From assembly GCA_033032865.1 (NCBI GenBank), contig JAWHQI010000049.1, positions 868,001 through 932,000 on the forward strand: a stretch of 64,000 bases of DNA, in the 5' to 3' direction. Positions 45,344 to 56,043 of the stretch are shown piece by piece. The stretch comes from Dactylorhiza incarnata. Its lineage: Eukaryota; Streptophyta; Magnoliopsida; Asparagales; Orchidaceae. The notes beneath the pieces were generated by a model that worked only from the letters and a program-made list of their open reading frames with translations, had not been told where the DNA came from and ran no database searches. The translations under genes were made by a program, and so were the position numbers. Within the stretch, counting starts at the first letter, position 1, and each line of letters opens with the position of its first letter.

Positions 45344-47119
45344 AGTGATATATAATGGTATTCGATATTTTTAGCTACTATGAGTACAAAGCTGTCGGTC
45401 ACTGGAACAAGCAAAAGACCCAAAACCGAATTCCGACCACCTACCCTTCAAATTAAACAATTGCTAGCCTCGCTAGGTCACCGAGAACTAGCAAGAGAAA
45501 TTCCCAGGAAATTTAGCATCTGATTTTCCCAAATCGTCAGGAAATTAAAATACGCAAATTTCCAGGGAATTTTAGCCCACCGCAATAACAAACTTAGCCA
45601 ACAGAAAGGAAGAAAAATAAAGGATTTGGAAATTTACCGAGCATGACCACTTCCGCTTAACTAATGAAATAAGCCCAAGCTTTAGCCGATACATCTAGCC
45701 CAAGGAAAAACCCAGCATAAAACAAATAGCTGACAAGCTCAACCTTCCCCAAGAGAACAAAATTTCTAGCATATAGCCTAGGAAATTTAACTTTGCATAA
45801 ACCTAAGTAAATACCTAGCCCTCAAATTAAACACAGAAAATTTATGAACCGTGTAATTGACTTAAGTTTAAACCAAGAAAATTTCCTACCGTATAGGCGC
45901 AGAGTTTCGTATATCAAGAGTTTAAACTAGGAGGAAAATAAGGGAAAATAAAATGAACCAGTAGATACCATGCTAACATCAGGGAGGAGACAGCCACAAT
46001 GATATTATAAGGAACCTTGCCCATAACCAAGAAGATCACCACAACATAATCCTATTAGGTAGGACAATGAATAAAGCAACCCCAAAATGGTGGGTTTTAT
46101 AAAGCAGCCCCAAACAGAGTTCTATAAGGCAATCCCCATGATAAAATTTATTAAAGCAGCCTCCCGAATAAAATGCAATAAGGCAGCCCCCGAACAAGAA
46201 GAAATATGCATAGGAAGCAACCCCTAACAAATCCAAACTAGAATTATATATATATAGCAACCCTCAATTGCAAAATAACAGGCAGCCCCCCCCCCCCCCC
46301 CCAATAGAAGCAGGACCCCAACTGGATTACATAGATAGCAGCCCAAACAAAGTTGAAAGGATTCAAGCCCAGCATAACTAACAGGAACCATCAAGGCCAC
46401 ATCCCACTATTAAGGTATAAGATCAACAGCACTTAGTGGACTGCATAAGAATGACCACTTAGCCTATTATAGACTACAGAAATTCAGCAATGACACCCCA
46501 CAGATTAGGACAATAGCAGTCGGCCAACAAGGAGGAGTTATAGCAACAACCAAAGCAATGATAAAGTAAAGGGACAGCAGCACAACGGCCCGAAGGGCTG
46601 CTGAAAAACAACCCAATCTCCCCACAAAATGTACATAAGTACATCAAAACTTATGAAATCTGGAAGGAAATCAGCATCCACGGCCCAATCTCTCTCTTTT
46701 TTTCTCAAAACGAGCTAAAGAAAATAAAATCTCTACTAGTGATGCAAGCCATGGAGGACAAACCCAAACCACAAATCATAAACTTTTAGGAAGAATAAGC
46801 AACAGCCACTGTAAACCAAAAGGAAGGGAAAGAAGGAGAAGGGGGGAGAGGAGGAAGAGTTTTCTTGCCTCGGATCAAACGGCGACTCGCCGGTTCGCGA
46901 CCACGCAAGGAGAGAGCCGCCCGGATCCCTAGCTCCGGCGATGAGGATGAGCTCCGGCATCCCCCAAAATCTTCCCCGGTGGCCAAAGCCCGACGAACCC
47001 TAACTCCCCACCAACACCAAATGGAAAACCTGAAAACATCGGGGAAGGGAGAAGAGCAGGATCGACATCGGGGAAGGAGAGAGCAAGGTTTATAATGGCT
47101 GCCAGCAAAGAGTTATAAC

Positions 47120-47189
<70 letters not shown>

Positions 47190-47731
47190 CTTTTATATTT
47201 AAGTTTCATATATAATTTATATTTATACATAATATATGATTGTATATACATGCATCCACCCGCATAGAGACTTAGAGCCTAACGTACCCCAAGTTTTTAT
47301 ACGTATATATACATATATATATATATTGTATTTATGTTTGAATAAATCTTTACATGCCACTATACGCACAAACATAAACCCTTATACAACCACTTGCACA
47401 AGTACGAATACATATATACACTAATATATTTTTCCTACTTATAAACTTTTATATCTATGCATTTATATCTATAACTATATAAGCCTATTTACTTATAAAC
47501 ATACCTATATAAAAACATAACCGTACGAGATTGCCCATACACACATAACAAACATGCATATATATATATACACACATAACATCATAAATGACTCCATCGA
47601 GGATTAACTCGCCGGACGATGACGATCACGCAACGGTAACGCCCTGAATAAAAATCTCGCTTTAGAATAATTATTATTAATTCCATATGCCTTAAATAAA
47701 TAATTATAAGGAAAAAAACTGGGGCGTTACA
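43595..47731 (-). repeat. 5' LTR of D
   Basis: 4137 bp, uninterrupted, from TGTCACAACCC to ...GGGGCGTTACA on the plus strand. It has a longer (TA)n (45300-45341) and (AAT)n (about 47121-47187) than the 3' LTR, a 16-base C-run near 46286, and a TATA box at 47089-47095. Unusually long for an LTR. Confidence 0.9.
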
Positions 47732-47736
47732 ACTTT

Positions 47737-49509
47737 TCTTTTCATAGACCCATTAGCTAGAATTATTTAAATTTGAATAAGTCGTGCTGGGAAGACAATA
47801 ACCCCAGTAGTTATCTTACTTTTCAAGCAATTCTTAATTCATCTTGTTTAGTTTAGTTAGCTGTATTTCATTTTTATGTTTGTATATTGTCTTTTGTTTT
47901 TGCAGAGCTCACCCCTGCAGGTATTCTTCTGGATGGCAGATACTGCAGCTTTGTCTTGGTTTACACGCCAATCTTCCGGTATGCTCACTTGCTGAGCCTT
48001 GGGTACTTTCTTCCCCTAGCCCTCATTTAAATTTCATGTTGATATTTTATGCTGGTTTGTTTAGTTTAAGTCTGGGGGAGAGATATTTATTGTACCCACT
48101 GCACGTGCATATCTCAGTGCATGGTAGAAGTATTTTATTTCAGTTATTTTATTTGTTCATCTTCATCGCACACCACTACACCCACTTGAGCGCGCACTCA
48201 CTTGTGTGTATGTTTCCGTTAACGCTTATCTTGGTTTGGAATGTGAAATAGGATGTTAGCTTAGGGATTGCAAATCGGAGTGCGATGTTGACTCTTGTAG
48301 TGCTCTAGTTGCATCTGCATGCTCTAGTAGAAATTTGAGTAAAATTAGATTATTTCTATGCATTTAATTTACGATTAGTGTTTTTGCGTAGTTTTAAATT
48401 TATTATACTCAATTGGTGAATGTGAATGAAATTGGCGGTAGCACGGTGTTGTGTGTAGGCAAGCGCTAGTTATGTGTTGCTCGAGTTGGAAGGAAGGTTT
48501 ACCTTTCTCGTGGGCTAAGAACTTTCCCCAAGCGACTCTTGAAGCATGGGCGAGAGCAACTCATATTGTTAAATGTGATGTAGGCCATTTTTTGGCTAGT
48601 TTGAGCCTTGTTTTCCATGACCTATGCATTTACCTTTGCAAGCCAAGTTTGTGCCTACCCTTCCTTTGTTTCAGCTCTTCTTTCAATCACCAAAGCCTGA
48701 AAATTATCCTATTATCGCAACCAAGTAGCGAGTTAACATAAATCATATTTCTTGATTTGGTGTGATGTTGGGAACTTTTGTGATGTGAAAGAAAAAGTGT
48801 ATTGTGTGCTGAACACATTTTAGTAAACCAATCGGAGGATAAAAGAAAAAGAAAAAAATGAAGTTAAAAGAAAGATCTGAAAAGAATTGGAATGAAAAAA
48901 AATCCCTTTGAGCGTAATAGAAAATTCAGTTGGTATTTGTTGGAGTAGATGTGTGCACACCCAGTTTTCAAGCTAAGTCTGGGGGTGTGTCACACTAGCA
49001 TCGTTCTTGGTCTTGTTTTGGTATAGCGATATCTTTTGACTCAATTGGGTTGCGTAGCCGTCTCATTTATAATTGAATATCATACCATAACCTAAGCCCC
49101 ATTATAACCTGAAAGCCCTATTGATTTAACTTGTGAGTTTGCTAGCGCCGGGGAGAGAGTGTAGCCGGGCAAGCATATGGATCTCGTCGTTGATGGATTT
49201 CAGCAGAGTTATTCCAGAATTCTGATCTTTTGCAACACCCTCCTGAGTGGCTTGTTTACTTTCACGTCCGGCACGACCGCACAAATTCTTCATGATTCAC
49301 CATCTGAGTATAACTAAATCTCTACTTACGCCTTAATACTTTTGTAAATTAGTTAGCATAGCTAGAATCTCCTATTATTGAATTTCTATTTGCATGAGTA
49401 TGCTACTTCGCAGCGTACTCCTATTTTGCAATTCTCTTCAAGAACTACCATTTCCATACTCCGCCAGATTTGTTTGCTCGGGACGCGCAAATAGGTAAGT
49501 CTGGGGGTG
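47737..49509 (+). other. 3' non-coding region of E, copy 2, with polypurine tract
   Basis: It continues E after D (compare 21838-23614). No convincing gene. PPT-like tracts at about 48067 (TAAGTCTGGGGGAGAG), 48976 (TAAGTCTGGGGGTGTG) and the terminal 49497-49509 (AAGTCTGGGGGTG). Confidence 0.65.
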
Positions 49510-51200
49510 TGATGAGTCCTAATTATATACACATTTTCGGACTCATCTGGGCTTGTTTTCACGCACATGCACTTCACTTTCTGCACATTATTGCTTATAT
49601 TTCACTTGAACACATTTCTTCATGAAGTGCTCATTTTGGCCGATTGTGGTGTGCAATTGCGCACTATTCTGCTGGGGGTAAGCACATGATGCTCCCCATG
49701 TCTATATTTTATCGTTATTATATATTTCTGTGTGCTGGTGGTATGTTCCCCAGCTTGTTGGTTTATATTGCAGGTGGGCAGATCTTCATTCTATGGGAAT
49801 TGTAACCTGGAGAAATTGCACGGTCGTGCGATTCCTTGACGCACGATTTCAGCGACCGTGCAATTCCTACAGTACAAATATTTGGTGATCTTCCCCGGCT
49901 CGTGCGTTTAGTTCGCGCACGGTCAGTTTTGATCGTGCGTGAGCAAAATTGCACCAGTTTCCCTCTTTTATCTAAGAATTTATGTCATTTTACAATTTTC
50001 CAGATCGCACGGTCGTGCGTTTATCCTTCACGCACGATCTGGTCGATCGTGCGCGTTTGTTTGCGACCCAAAATAGCATTCTAGATTTGGTCGTGCATTT
50101 TTACGCACGGTCGTGCGTTTGGTCGTGCATGAACAAAATTCTGCAACTTTTCTATTTAAACTACGATTTTTTAGGTTTTGAGTGCCGATTCTGTTCCGCG
50201 ATTTGTTCCGCCGGAAGGGGCGACAGATCCATTTTTGAAGGTTTCTTCCTCCTCCTTTCACCCGAGGCCACCTCGCATCATCCAAGCACTTCAAGGGAGA
50301 GATCCTAGCCCTACTCTCATCAACGGAGGAAGGAGTACACAGCTTTTGTGGCGGCCAGATCATGACACGGAGAAGACGGGTATATTGGAGGGAAGGTGAC
50401 AGCTGCTCTGGACCCCAGACGCAGTTGAGGACCGCGCTTGGACGCGGATTGAAAACCCAATGATTCCTACCATGAATCCCAACAAGTCTCTGGATGTGGT
50501 TGTATTTCTAGCTTTTCCTCCTTTCCTCCTTATGATTGTAGTTAGTTTCTCTTATGTTGATAATGTTGTACTCTATATTTGTTGAACTTCATGTTATATA
50601 TTATGAAATGTTTTCATGTTTATGAGTGCTTGAGGTGTGCTTTCGTGGTGATTGTGGTGTGAGTGTTCCGTGTGCCGCACTAGCAATTGCTAGTGGCATG
50701 CTTGTTGACGAGGTGCTTGCGACCCTCATTCCGCCGGTGTGACCCACTCCATCCGCAAGACTTCTCGTCCATCCGCGCAGCGAAGCGGTGCATAGCGGCC
50801 CGTGTAATCCATTCGCCTAACGAAGCAGTGCGCTCAAGGCCTACACAATTCGATTCTGTAAGACTACTCGTCCATCCGCCATTGCGAAGCAGCGCGCTCA
50901 AGGCCTGCCTAGTCTCCATCCCGCCAAGCAAAGCATTGCATAGCGGCATTGCATAGGAGTAGTTGTAGTTGTTTTTCTTTATTTTCCACAAACCAAATCA
51001 CCCACTTTCGCACCCATCCGACTAAAGGACTTCAATCTCAAGTCCTGCCTCAAAAGTAAACTCCACCTTACTGTGTTCCTTCGAGATCGATACTTGGGGA
51101 TTCACTCCAACATTTTATATTACTTGAACGATCGGCACACTGTCGTTTCATGCCGCAGTCTTGCTACCGCCTCTAGCGGTGTGCTAAGATTTGCGCATCA
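49510..51200 (+). repeat. LTR 3 of E (outer 3')
   Basis: 1691 bp, from TGATGAGTCCTAATTATATA to ...TTTGCGCATCA, followed by the target duplication TTGGT. Palindromic words at 49815-50130 and TATTTAAA at 50153-50160. Confidence 0.9.
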
Positions 51201-51205
51201 TTGGT

Positions 51206-52062
51206 TTGGAAAGGGTAAATGTTATGTGTATGTGAAGGCGTCATTTGTCTTTGTGGTCAGCTGGCTAGCACGTGCATGCTTGGATTCATATGGGAGAGTG
51301 TCCCAGTAGGACAAGTCCCATTCTGGGCTAACTAAAAAGAACAAGTATGTTGGTGCGCCCATTGGCAAGATGAGCCATGTAAGGGGTGAGGTCCTAGTGG
51401 AGTCCTTGGCTTTTGGTTTAGTGATTGTGGCGAGAACAAGTATGCTGATGCGCCCATTGGCAAGATGAGCCATGTAGGGGTGAGGTCTCAGTGGAGTTCT
51501 TGGCCTTGGGCTTGTACGCCTGTGGGGGAATGATAAGTACCCTTGGTTTGTTACTAAATGTTGATGTGTGTTGTTATGTTAGAAGCATACACGCCATAGG
51601 GTGCCTTGGATGAAACACAGGTTTGCATACATGCTGCATTGTTAGATCCCCTTACTTTTATTGCTCAACATTGAAACGTGGATGATAATTGTGACACTCA
51701 TGCCTGTCGTGTTTATGTTAATATTGTTTATTACATTTGCATACGAAGTGCTGACTTGTAGGGTGATGTAGTTCCTCGGGGTCCGCTAGGATGGCCGGGA
51801 GTAGGGGTGTTGTTACACCGTTGTTGGTCAGCCAAAGCTGGATCTCATTATACCGCTCTTTGTGATTTGGATGCAGGGCAAGGATCGCAGGCTAGACCTA
51901 GCTCGCCGGCCAGAAAGGCCTAAGCTTCATGAAATGCACTTTTCATGTTCTCTTGTTTGATTTGATGTCTTTACCTGTTCCGGCTTTCATGCCGAGGTAG
52001 CTTAGGATTATGATGATCTGTTGGACATTTATATGCCCTGTTTTAACTTGAATATGAGTTTT
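51206..52062 (+). repeat. 5' LTR of G, part 2
   Basis: It continues G's LTR after E and ends at 52062 with GTTTT, the target duplication of B. No gene. Confidence 0.7.
51340..51510 (+). repeat. Direct duplication in G LTR
   Basis: Two diverged copies of a segment of about 80-90 bp (51340-51418 and 51430-51510), each with GCGCCCATTGGCAAGATGAG and a GGGGTGAGGTC box. Confidence 0.8.
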
Positions 52063-52802
52063 TGAAAGAACTAGTTGTCTACCTAAATCACCTAAGGGGG
52101 GGCGGGGGGGGGGGGGGTGAATAGGTGATCTCTACTGCGCTTGCGGAATAAAAATTTAGCACACACAACAATAAAAATCACAGCACAGAGACACAAGATT
52201 TATAGAGGTTCCCCAAGGTGGGTACTCCTCTCTCCCTCTCCGCCTATCTAGCACTTCAGGCTAGCGTCGGCAACTTCACCAAAACTCGGATTTATCAACA
52301 AATCCTACACTCGGAGACTACGACTCCTACAAGCTCGGAGAACAACCTCTCCTACAAAAACACTCGGAGATAAACTCCTACAACTCGGAGCGAACAACTC
52401 CTACAAAATAACTCGGAGTAAAACTCCTACAGAAATCAAATAGAGATTGAAATAAAATAATTCTTCTAAATCACAATAGAGATTAACTTTAGATCTTGAA
52501 AGACTGAATCTTCTTCTTCTTCCTTGAGAATGAAAGCTTGGATCTGTAAAGATTTGGAAGAGAAAAGACTCGGCAAACCTGATCTGATTAGGCCCTTTGA
52601 TTTATTTGAAAAGTTCTTCAATAGAGAGAGTAGAAACAAGATCAAAGGCCTTCTTATCTGAGAAATCTTTAGTAGCACTGGAGAACAAATCTTGAGCGGC
52701 GCAGAAGTTAGATCTCAGAAACTTGTTCAGCAAAGAGATGAAGAAGACGGCTAGAAAATTATCTCACTTTTTAACATTGGTGTTTGCCCTAAAAATAAAG
52801 AA

Positions 52803-52811
52803 GTATTTAAA
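52803..52811 (-). promoter_or_regulatory. TATA box of B 3' LTR
   Basis: Minus-strand TTTAAATAC, downstream (element sense) of the CGACGAAT array at 52930-53250. The other LTR has it at 62266-62274. Confidence 0.5.
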
Positions 52812-52929
52812 GGGAAACCTCCAACGGCTCGGGCGACAGATAAGGAGAGGTCGCCACGTGTACTAGACATGTCGACCAACCCTAATTTTCAAAAACGAAA
52901 CATAAATTTGAAATCCGTCTGTCCGTCAT

Positions 52930-53250
52930 TCGTCGAGACTTCACGTGAACATTCGACGAATTGACTTAGCCATTGGAAATGCTGATCAAGCCGTGGAAAA
53001 CACCTTCTGTTTTCATTCGTCGGGAGCTCTCGAGAACTCTCGACGAATTGACTTAGCTGCACAGATTCCTTCACAAAGCTGCCTTTTGGCTTCTGTCAGC
53101 ATTCGTCGACATTCGTCGGGAGTTCACGAGAACATCCGACGAATGGACTTGGCCGCAAAACATTCTTCTTCAAACTGGAAAATTGGCTTTTGTCAGGATT
53201 CGTCGGGAGTCACGGGACTTCACGTGACATCTCGACGAATTGACTTAGCA
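52930..53250 (-). repeat. ATTCGTCG palindromic word array in B 3' LTR
   Basis: Four modules of the form ATTCGTCGGGAG..CGAGAACNNNCGACGAAT(TGACTTAGC), with arms about 8 bp and loops of 20-30. The matching array is at 62390-62725. Confidence 0.85.
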
Positions 53251-53554
53251 AAAATTCCTTTTTTTTCTGAAAACCTGCTCCACTCCTCAACCTTGAAGGC
53301 CATTAGTTGTGAGAATATGAAGTGCACCCCAAAAGAGAGATTACACATGAACCAACACTTTGTTCTACACAATGAGGGATTACATTGTCTAGAACTATGT
53401 TTGGTGATCCATTGCAACCTGACTTTGGTGTGCACTTAGCATTATGACCTATCACAATACAACTAAAGAGAAATCATCAAATACATACTCAATTCAATTT
53501 AGTTCATTAGGGGACACCTTCAAATCCAGGTGATTGTGGATACAATACCCAACA

Positions 53555-53569
53555 ATCTCCCCCTATTTG
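53555..53569 (-). other. Polypurine tract of B
   Basis: Minus-strand AAATAGGGGGAGAT directly before the 3' LTR. Confidence 0.88.
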
Positions 53570-53736
53570 AAGATGTCATAACCCTATGCACTAAGTTGAA
53601 TTGCACAGAAAATATAATGAATAAAATAGCACAAACACAGGCAGTTATAATTTAAGGAGAGAATCAATGTTTTATCCAAACACAAAAATAGATATATATA
53701 AACAAAGAAATCAGTATGATTCCAGAGTAGTTCAGC

Positions 53737-55684
53737 TCATGCTTGGTCCTTGCCTTTCATCTTTCCAAAAATTCTGTCTACTGCTTCAGCTCTCTTTCTC
53801 TGTTCAGATTCCATTCTCTCAAAGAATGCATTTGGCTTGGGCCAGTATCTATCAGGAGCAGTCTCTTTAGATCCACCTATCTTGAAATGAATTCTCCTTT
53901 CATTTGTCCTTCTTTTGAACTTCTCCCATTCCTCCTGACTGTAATGTTTATTGACACTTTCATTTTTCTTGCTAACAAGGTTGAAAGCTGTAAGAATGAT
54001 ATCCTTTGAAGAGGGACTCCAGCTTTCTTGGAAATTTCTTGGAGGAGGCAAATCATAGAATTCTCTGATCTTCTTGTGAGGATTAGACCTTTTTGTAGAA
54101 GGTTTGTCACCAAAGATCTTCCTTTTCAAAGATTTTTCAGAAGATTCAGGAGCTTTGGAGCTTTCAAGCACTGGATAATCCCAGAATTCTTGATAGGAGG
54201 AAACTGGGATGTCTGCTATATCAAAATCAGGATCCTCAACAGGAAAAAGATAAGGGTTTGGAGCACTTGGACCTGGAACACTTGAGGAAGGAGCATCTGG
54301 CATCTTGTCTTCAACAGTAAAACCAAGCATACCTGCAACTTCTTTGAATAGCCAACTGGTTGATTCATGAGTGTACCCCTGGACATCTGTAATAGATTGC
54401 ATGATGTTTTACTGAAGCTCTTGCATCTTGGAGAAGACATTTCCATCCAAAACATTAGTTGTACCAGCACTTTCTTCTATTTTAGACACAATACTCATGG
54501 GTATAGAGTTTGTTCATGGGTATAGAGTTTGTTCAGCTGACATCTTCTTTGCTAGCTTCAACTGAGCACCAAGACTGCCCATCTCCATAGAATCTGATTT
54601 CTCAGAGGGAACAGATTCATGATCTGCCAAGTCTTCACTATGTTCTGAATTATAAGCAAACTCTGCAGGGGATCTTCTGGAGTCTTCTAACATAGCAGAT
54701 TCATTTTCAGCAGCAGATTTCTCTTGGGCTTCTAGGTCTGGAACAGTATCAGGGACAGCAGGATTGACTGGATCAACATACACTGGATCAGTTTCACTGG
54801 GAGGAATTTCCTTTGATGCATCACCACTTGCCACAATGTTTCTTGGGGTTGAAGGCTCCCCCTCAACATGTTCACTTCTGCCCTGATCAGGAACTGGACT
54901 GGGTCCACTACTCCTTGAGGGTTGAACTTTGTCAAGAGTCCTATTCTCATTAAGCAGAGGGTCCACATCACCACAAGCAGCAGCTTTAACTCCACCCTTT
55001 GGAATGACCCTTTCCCATTTGGAGAAAATGGATGAGTTTATTTTCTTGGTGTGGTGGATGGGGATACCTATTCCAAGATTAAAAAAATTTGGATTGCTAC
55101 CATTTAGAAGCAGACTGAGAATTCTTCCAAAATTGGGAGCAAGAAAACTCTCTTTAATTTTCTCAAAATTTACTTCTCCAAAATTAAAAAAAAATTCTAC
55201 AGATAATAGCAGTGTGAATTTTGAAAGCTTTTTCAGAGAGGTAGTCGTGAGAGCCTACCTTGCACAATAGGACTTTTCCTAAAATGTCACATAGAAGCTT
55301 ACCTCCATCATTCATGAATTTCCTTCTGATTTTAGAGCTTTCATCACGAATACCACAGAATCTCTTGGCCCTGAGAAAGTCTTCAGCAAACAGTTCTTCT
55401 GTTTCGACTTCAGGCATCCTTAAAAGTCTGTTGATGCCACTAGCCTTCAAGATAATTTTGCATGACCTAATTGAGCTTTTTATCTTCTTACCTTGACTGG
55501 TGATTTTTGCATTTCTAAAGAACTCAAGAACGTCTTGTTCTAAGATTTTAGTCGGCTCCTCCAAAACAAAACTGAACCCGGCCACATCAAGCATCACGAT
55601 GATGTTTATGAACTCTTCTGAAGTTGTTCGAAAAGCACCTCGCACCAGCTCCCCACCGGAATGCAGACCTGCCTTTGGAGCCAT
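53737..55684 (-). pseudogene. Accessory gene of B (plant retrotransposon extra ORF), broken
   Basis: In sense orientation after pol. It starts ATGGCTCC at 55684 (MAPKAGLHSGGELVRG), as in A. The domain (about 270 residues) shows ILEQDVLEFFRNAKITSQG, CDILGKVLLCKVGSHD and, in a shifted frame, GIGIPI...SSIFSKWE, each matched in A. A frameshift sits in a run of A/T near 55190. The rest is a Pro/Ser/Glu-rich linker (54966-54514) and a C-terminal part with a basic KRKIFG stretch and a charged helix KRRTNERR...ERMESEQRKRAEAVDRIF (54402-53737). A 19-bp tandem duplication (54495-54532) and a TAA at 54403-54405 lie at the joint. Unknown function; 'env-like' is a label used for such ORFs, but I see no membrane segment. 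Confidence 0.7.
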
Positions 55685-56043
55685 CGAGCTCGTCGAAGTC
55701 GGGGAAGAAGAATAGTGTTTTATCGCAAGGAAGACGAAAGGACGGGAAGGGTTTCACGGAAGAATGCGTGGAATCACGTGTTCTCTTTGTTTATATATAT
55801 ATAAATAAATTTTGGGCGCATACCTGATTTTATGGAGGACTCTTTGGATCCAATAAATCGTATTTAATAAAAGAAATATGTCCGAGAAGATTAGGTCTTG
55901 ACCCGTGAAATCCCGTGAGATCCTCTAGAGAATGAGAACTAATCTTATGAGAATACTTGTGAAAACCCGTGAAATTTCATAAAATTTTCTGAGATATCCC
56001 GTGAAATCCCATGCAATTTCATAAAATTCCAACAGTCTTGACC
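55685..56043 (-). promoter_or_regulatory. Candidate internal promoter of B accessory gene
   Basis: In minus order: several CACGGGATTTCACGGG-type direct repeats (about 55895-56010), then TTTATATATATATAAAC (55791-55808), then a leader of about 110 bases and ATGGCTCC. The repeats resemble the CACGGGACTTCACGTG word of the B LTR (53211-53226). Confidence 0.45.

Larger units (their letters stand above)
26738..47731 (-). mobile_element. Element D: gypsy derivative with 4.1-kb LTRs and a 1.6-kb core
   Basis: Flanked by ACTTT at 26733-26737 and 47732-47736, and inserted in copy 2 of the E internal region. In element sense the LTR starts TGTAACGCCCC and ends GGGTTGTGACA. The left (3') LTR is split by C (26738-26825 and 37962-42012, 4139 bp); the right (5') LTR is 43595-47731 (4137 bp). 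The core (42013-43594) has an initiator-Met primer site and a broken RT fragment resembling chromovirus pol. It is like a large retrotransposon derivative (LARD), or a Tekay-like element that lost most of its core. Confidence 0.85.
18968..51200 (+). mobile_element. Element E: three-LTR gag-only retrotransposon
   Basis: LTRs stand at 18968-20410, 23615-25305 and 49510-51200, with one internal region between each pair. The outer borders carry the same duplication TTGGT (18963-18967 and 51201-51205), so the whole was one locus of insertion. Each internal region starts with a perfect tRNA-Asp primer site, encodes a protein with two zinc knuckles, and ends in a polypurine tract. The second is interrupted by element D (26738-47731). 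No pol is present. The likely origin is recombination between LTRs of sister copies after insertion. Confidence 0.88.
52063..53554 (-). repeat. 3' LTR of B
   Basis: 1492 bp; plus strand from TGAAAGAACTAGTTG to ...ACAATACCCAACA. G-run interrupted by one C at 52096-52116, then TGAATAGG. ACTCGGAG-type short direct repeats at about 52310-52430. Confidence 0.93.
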
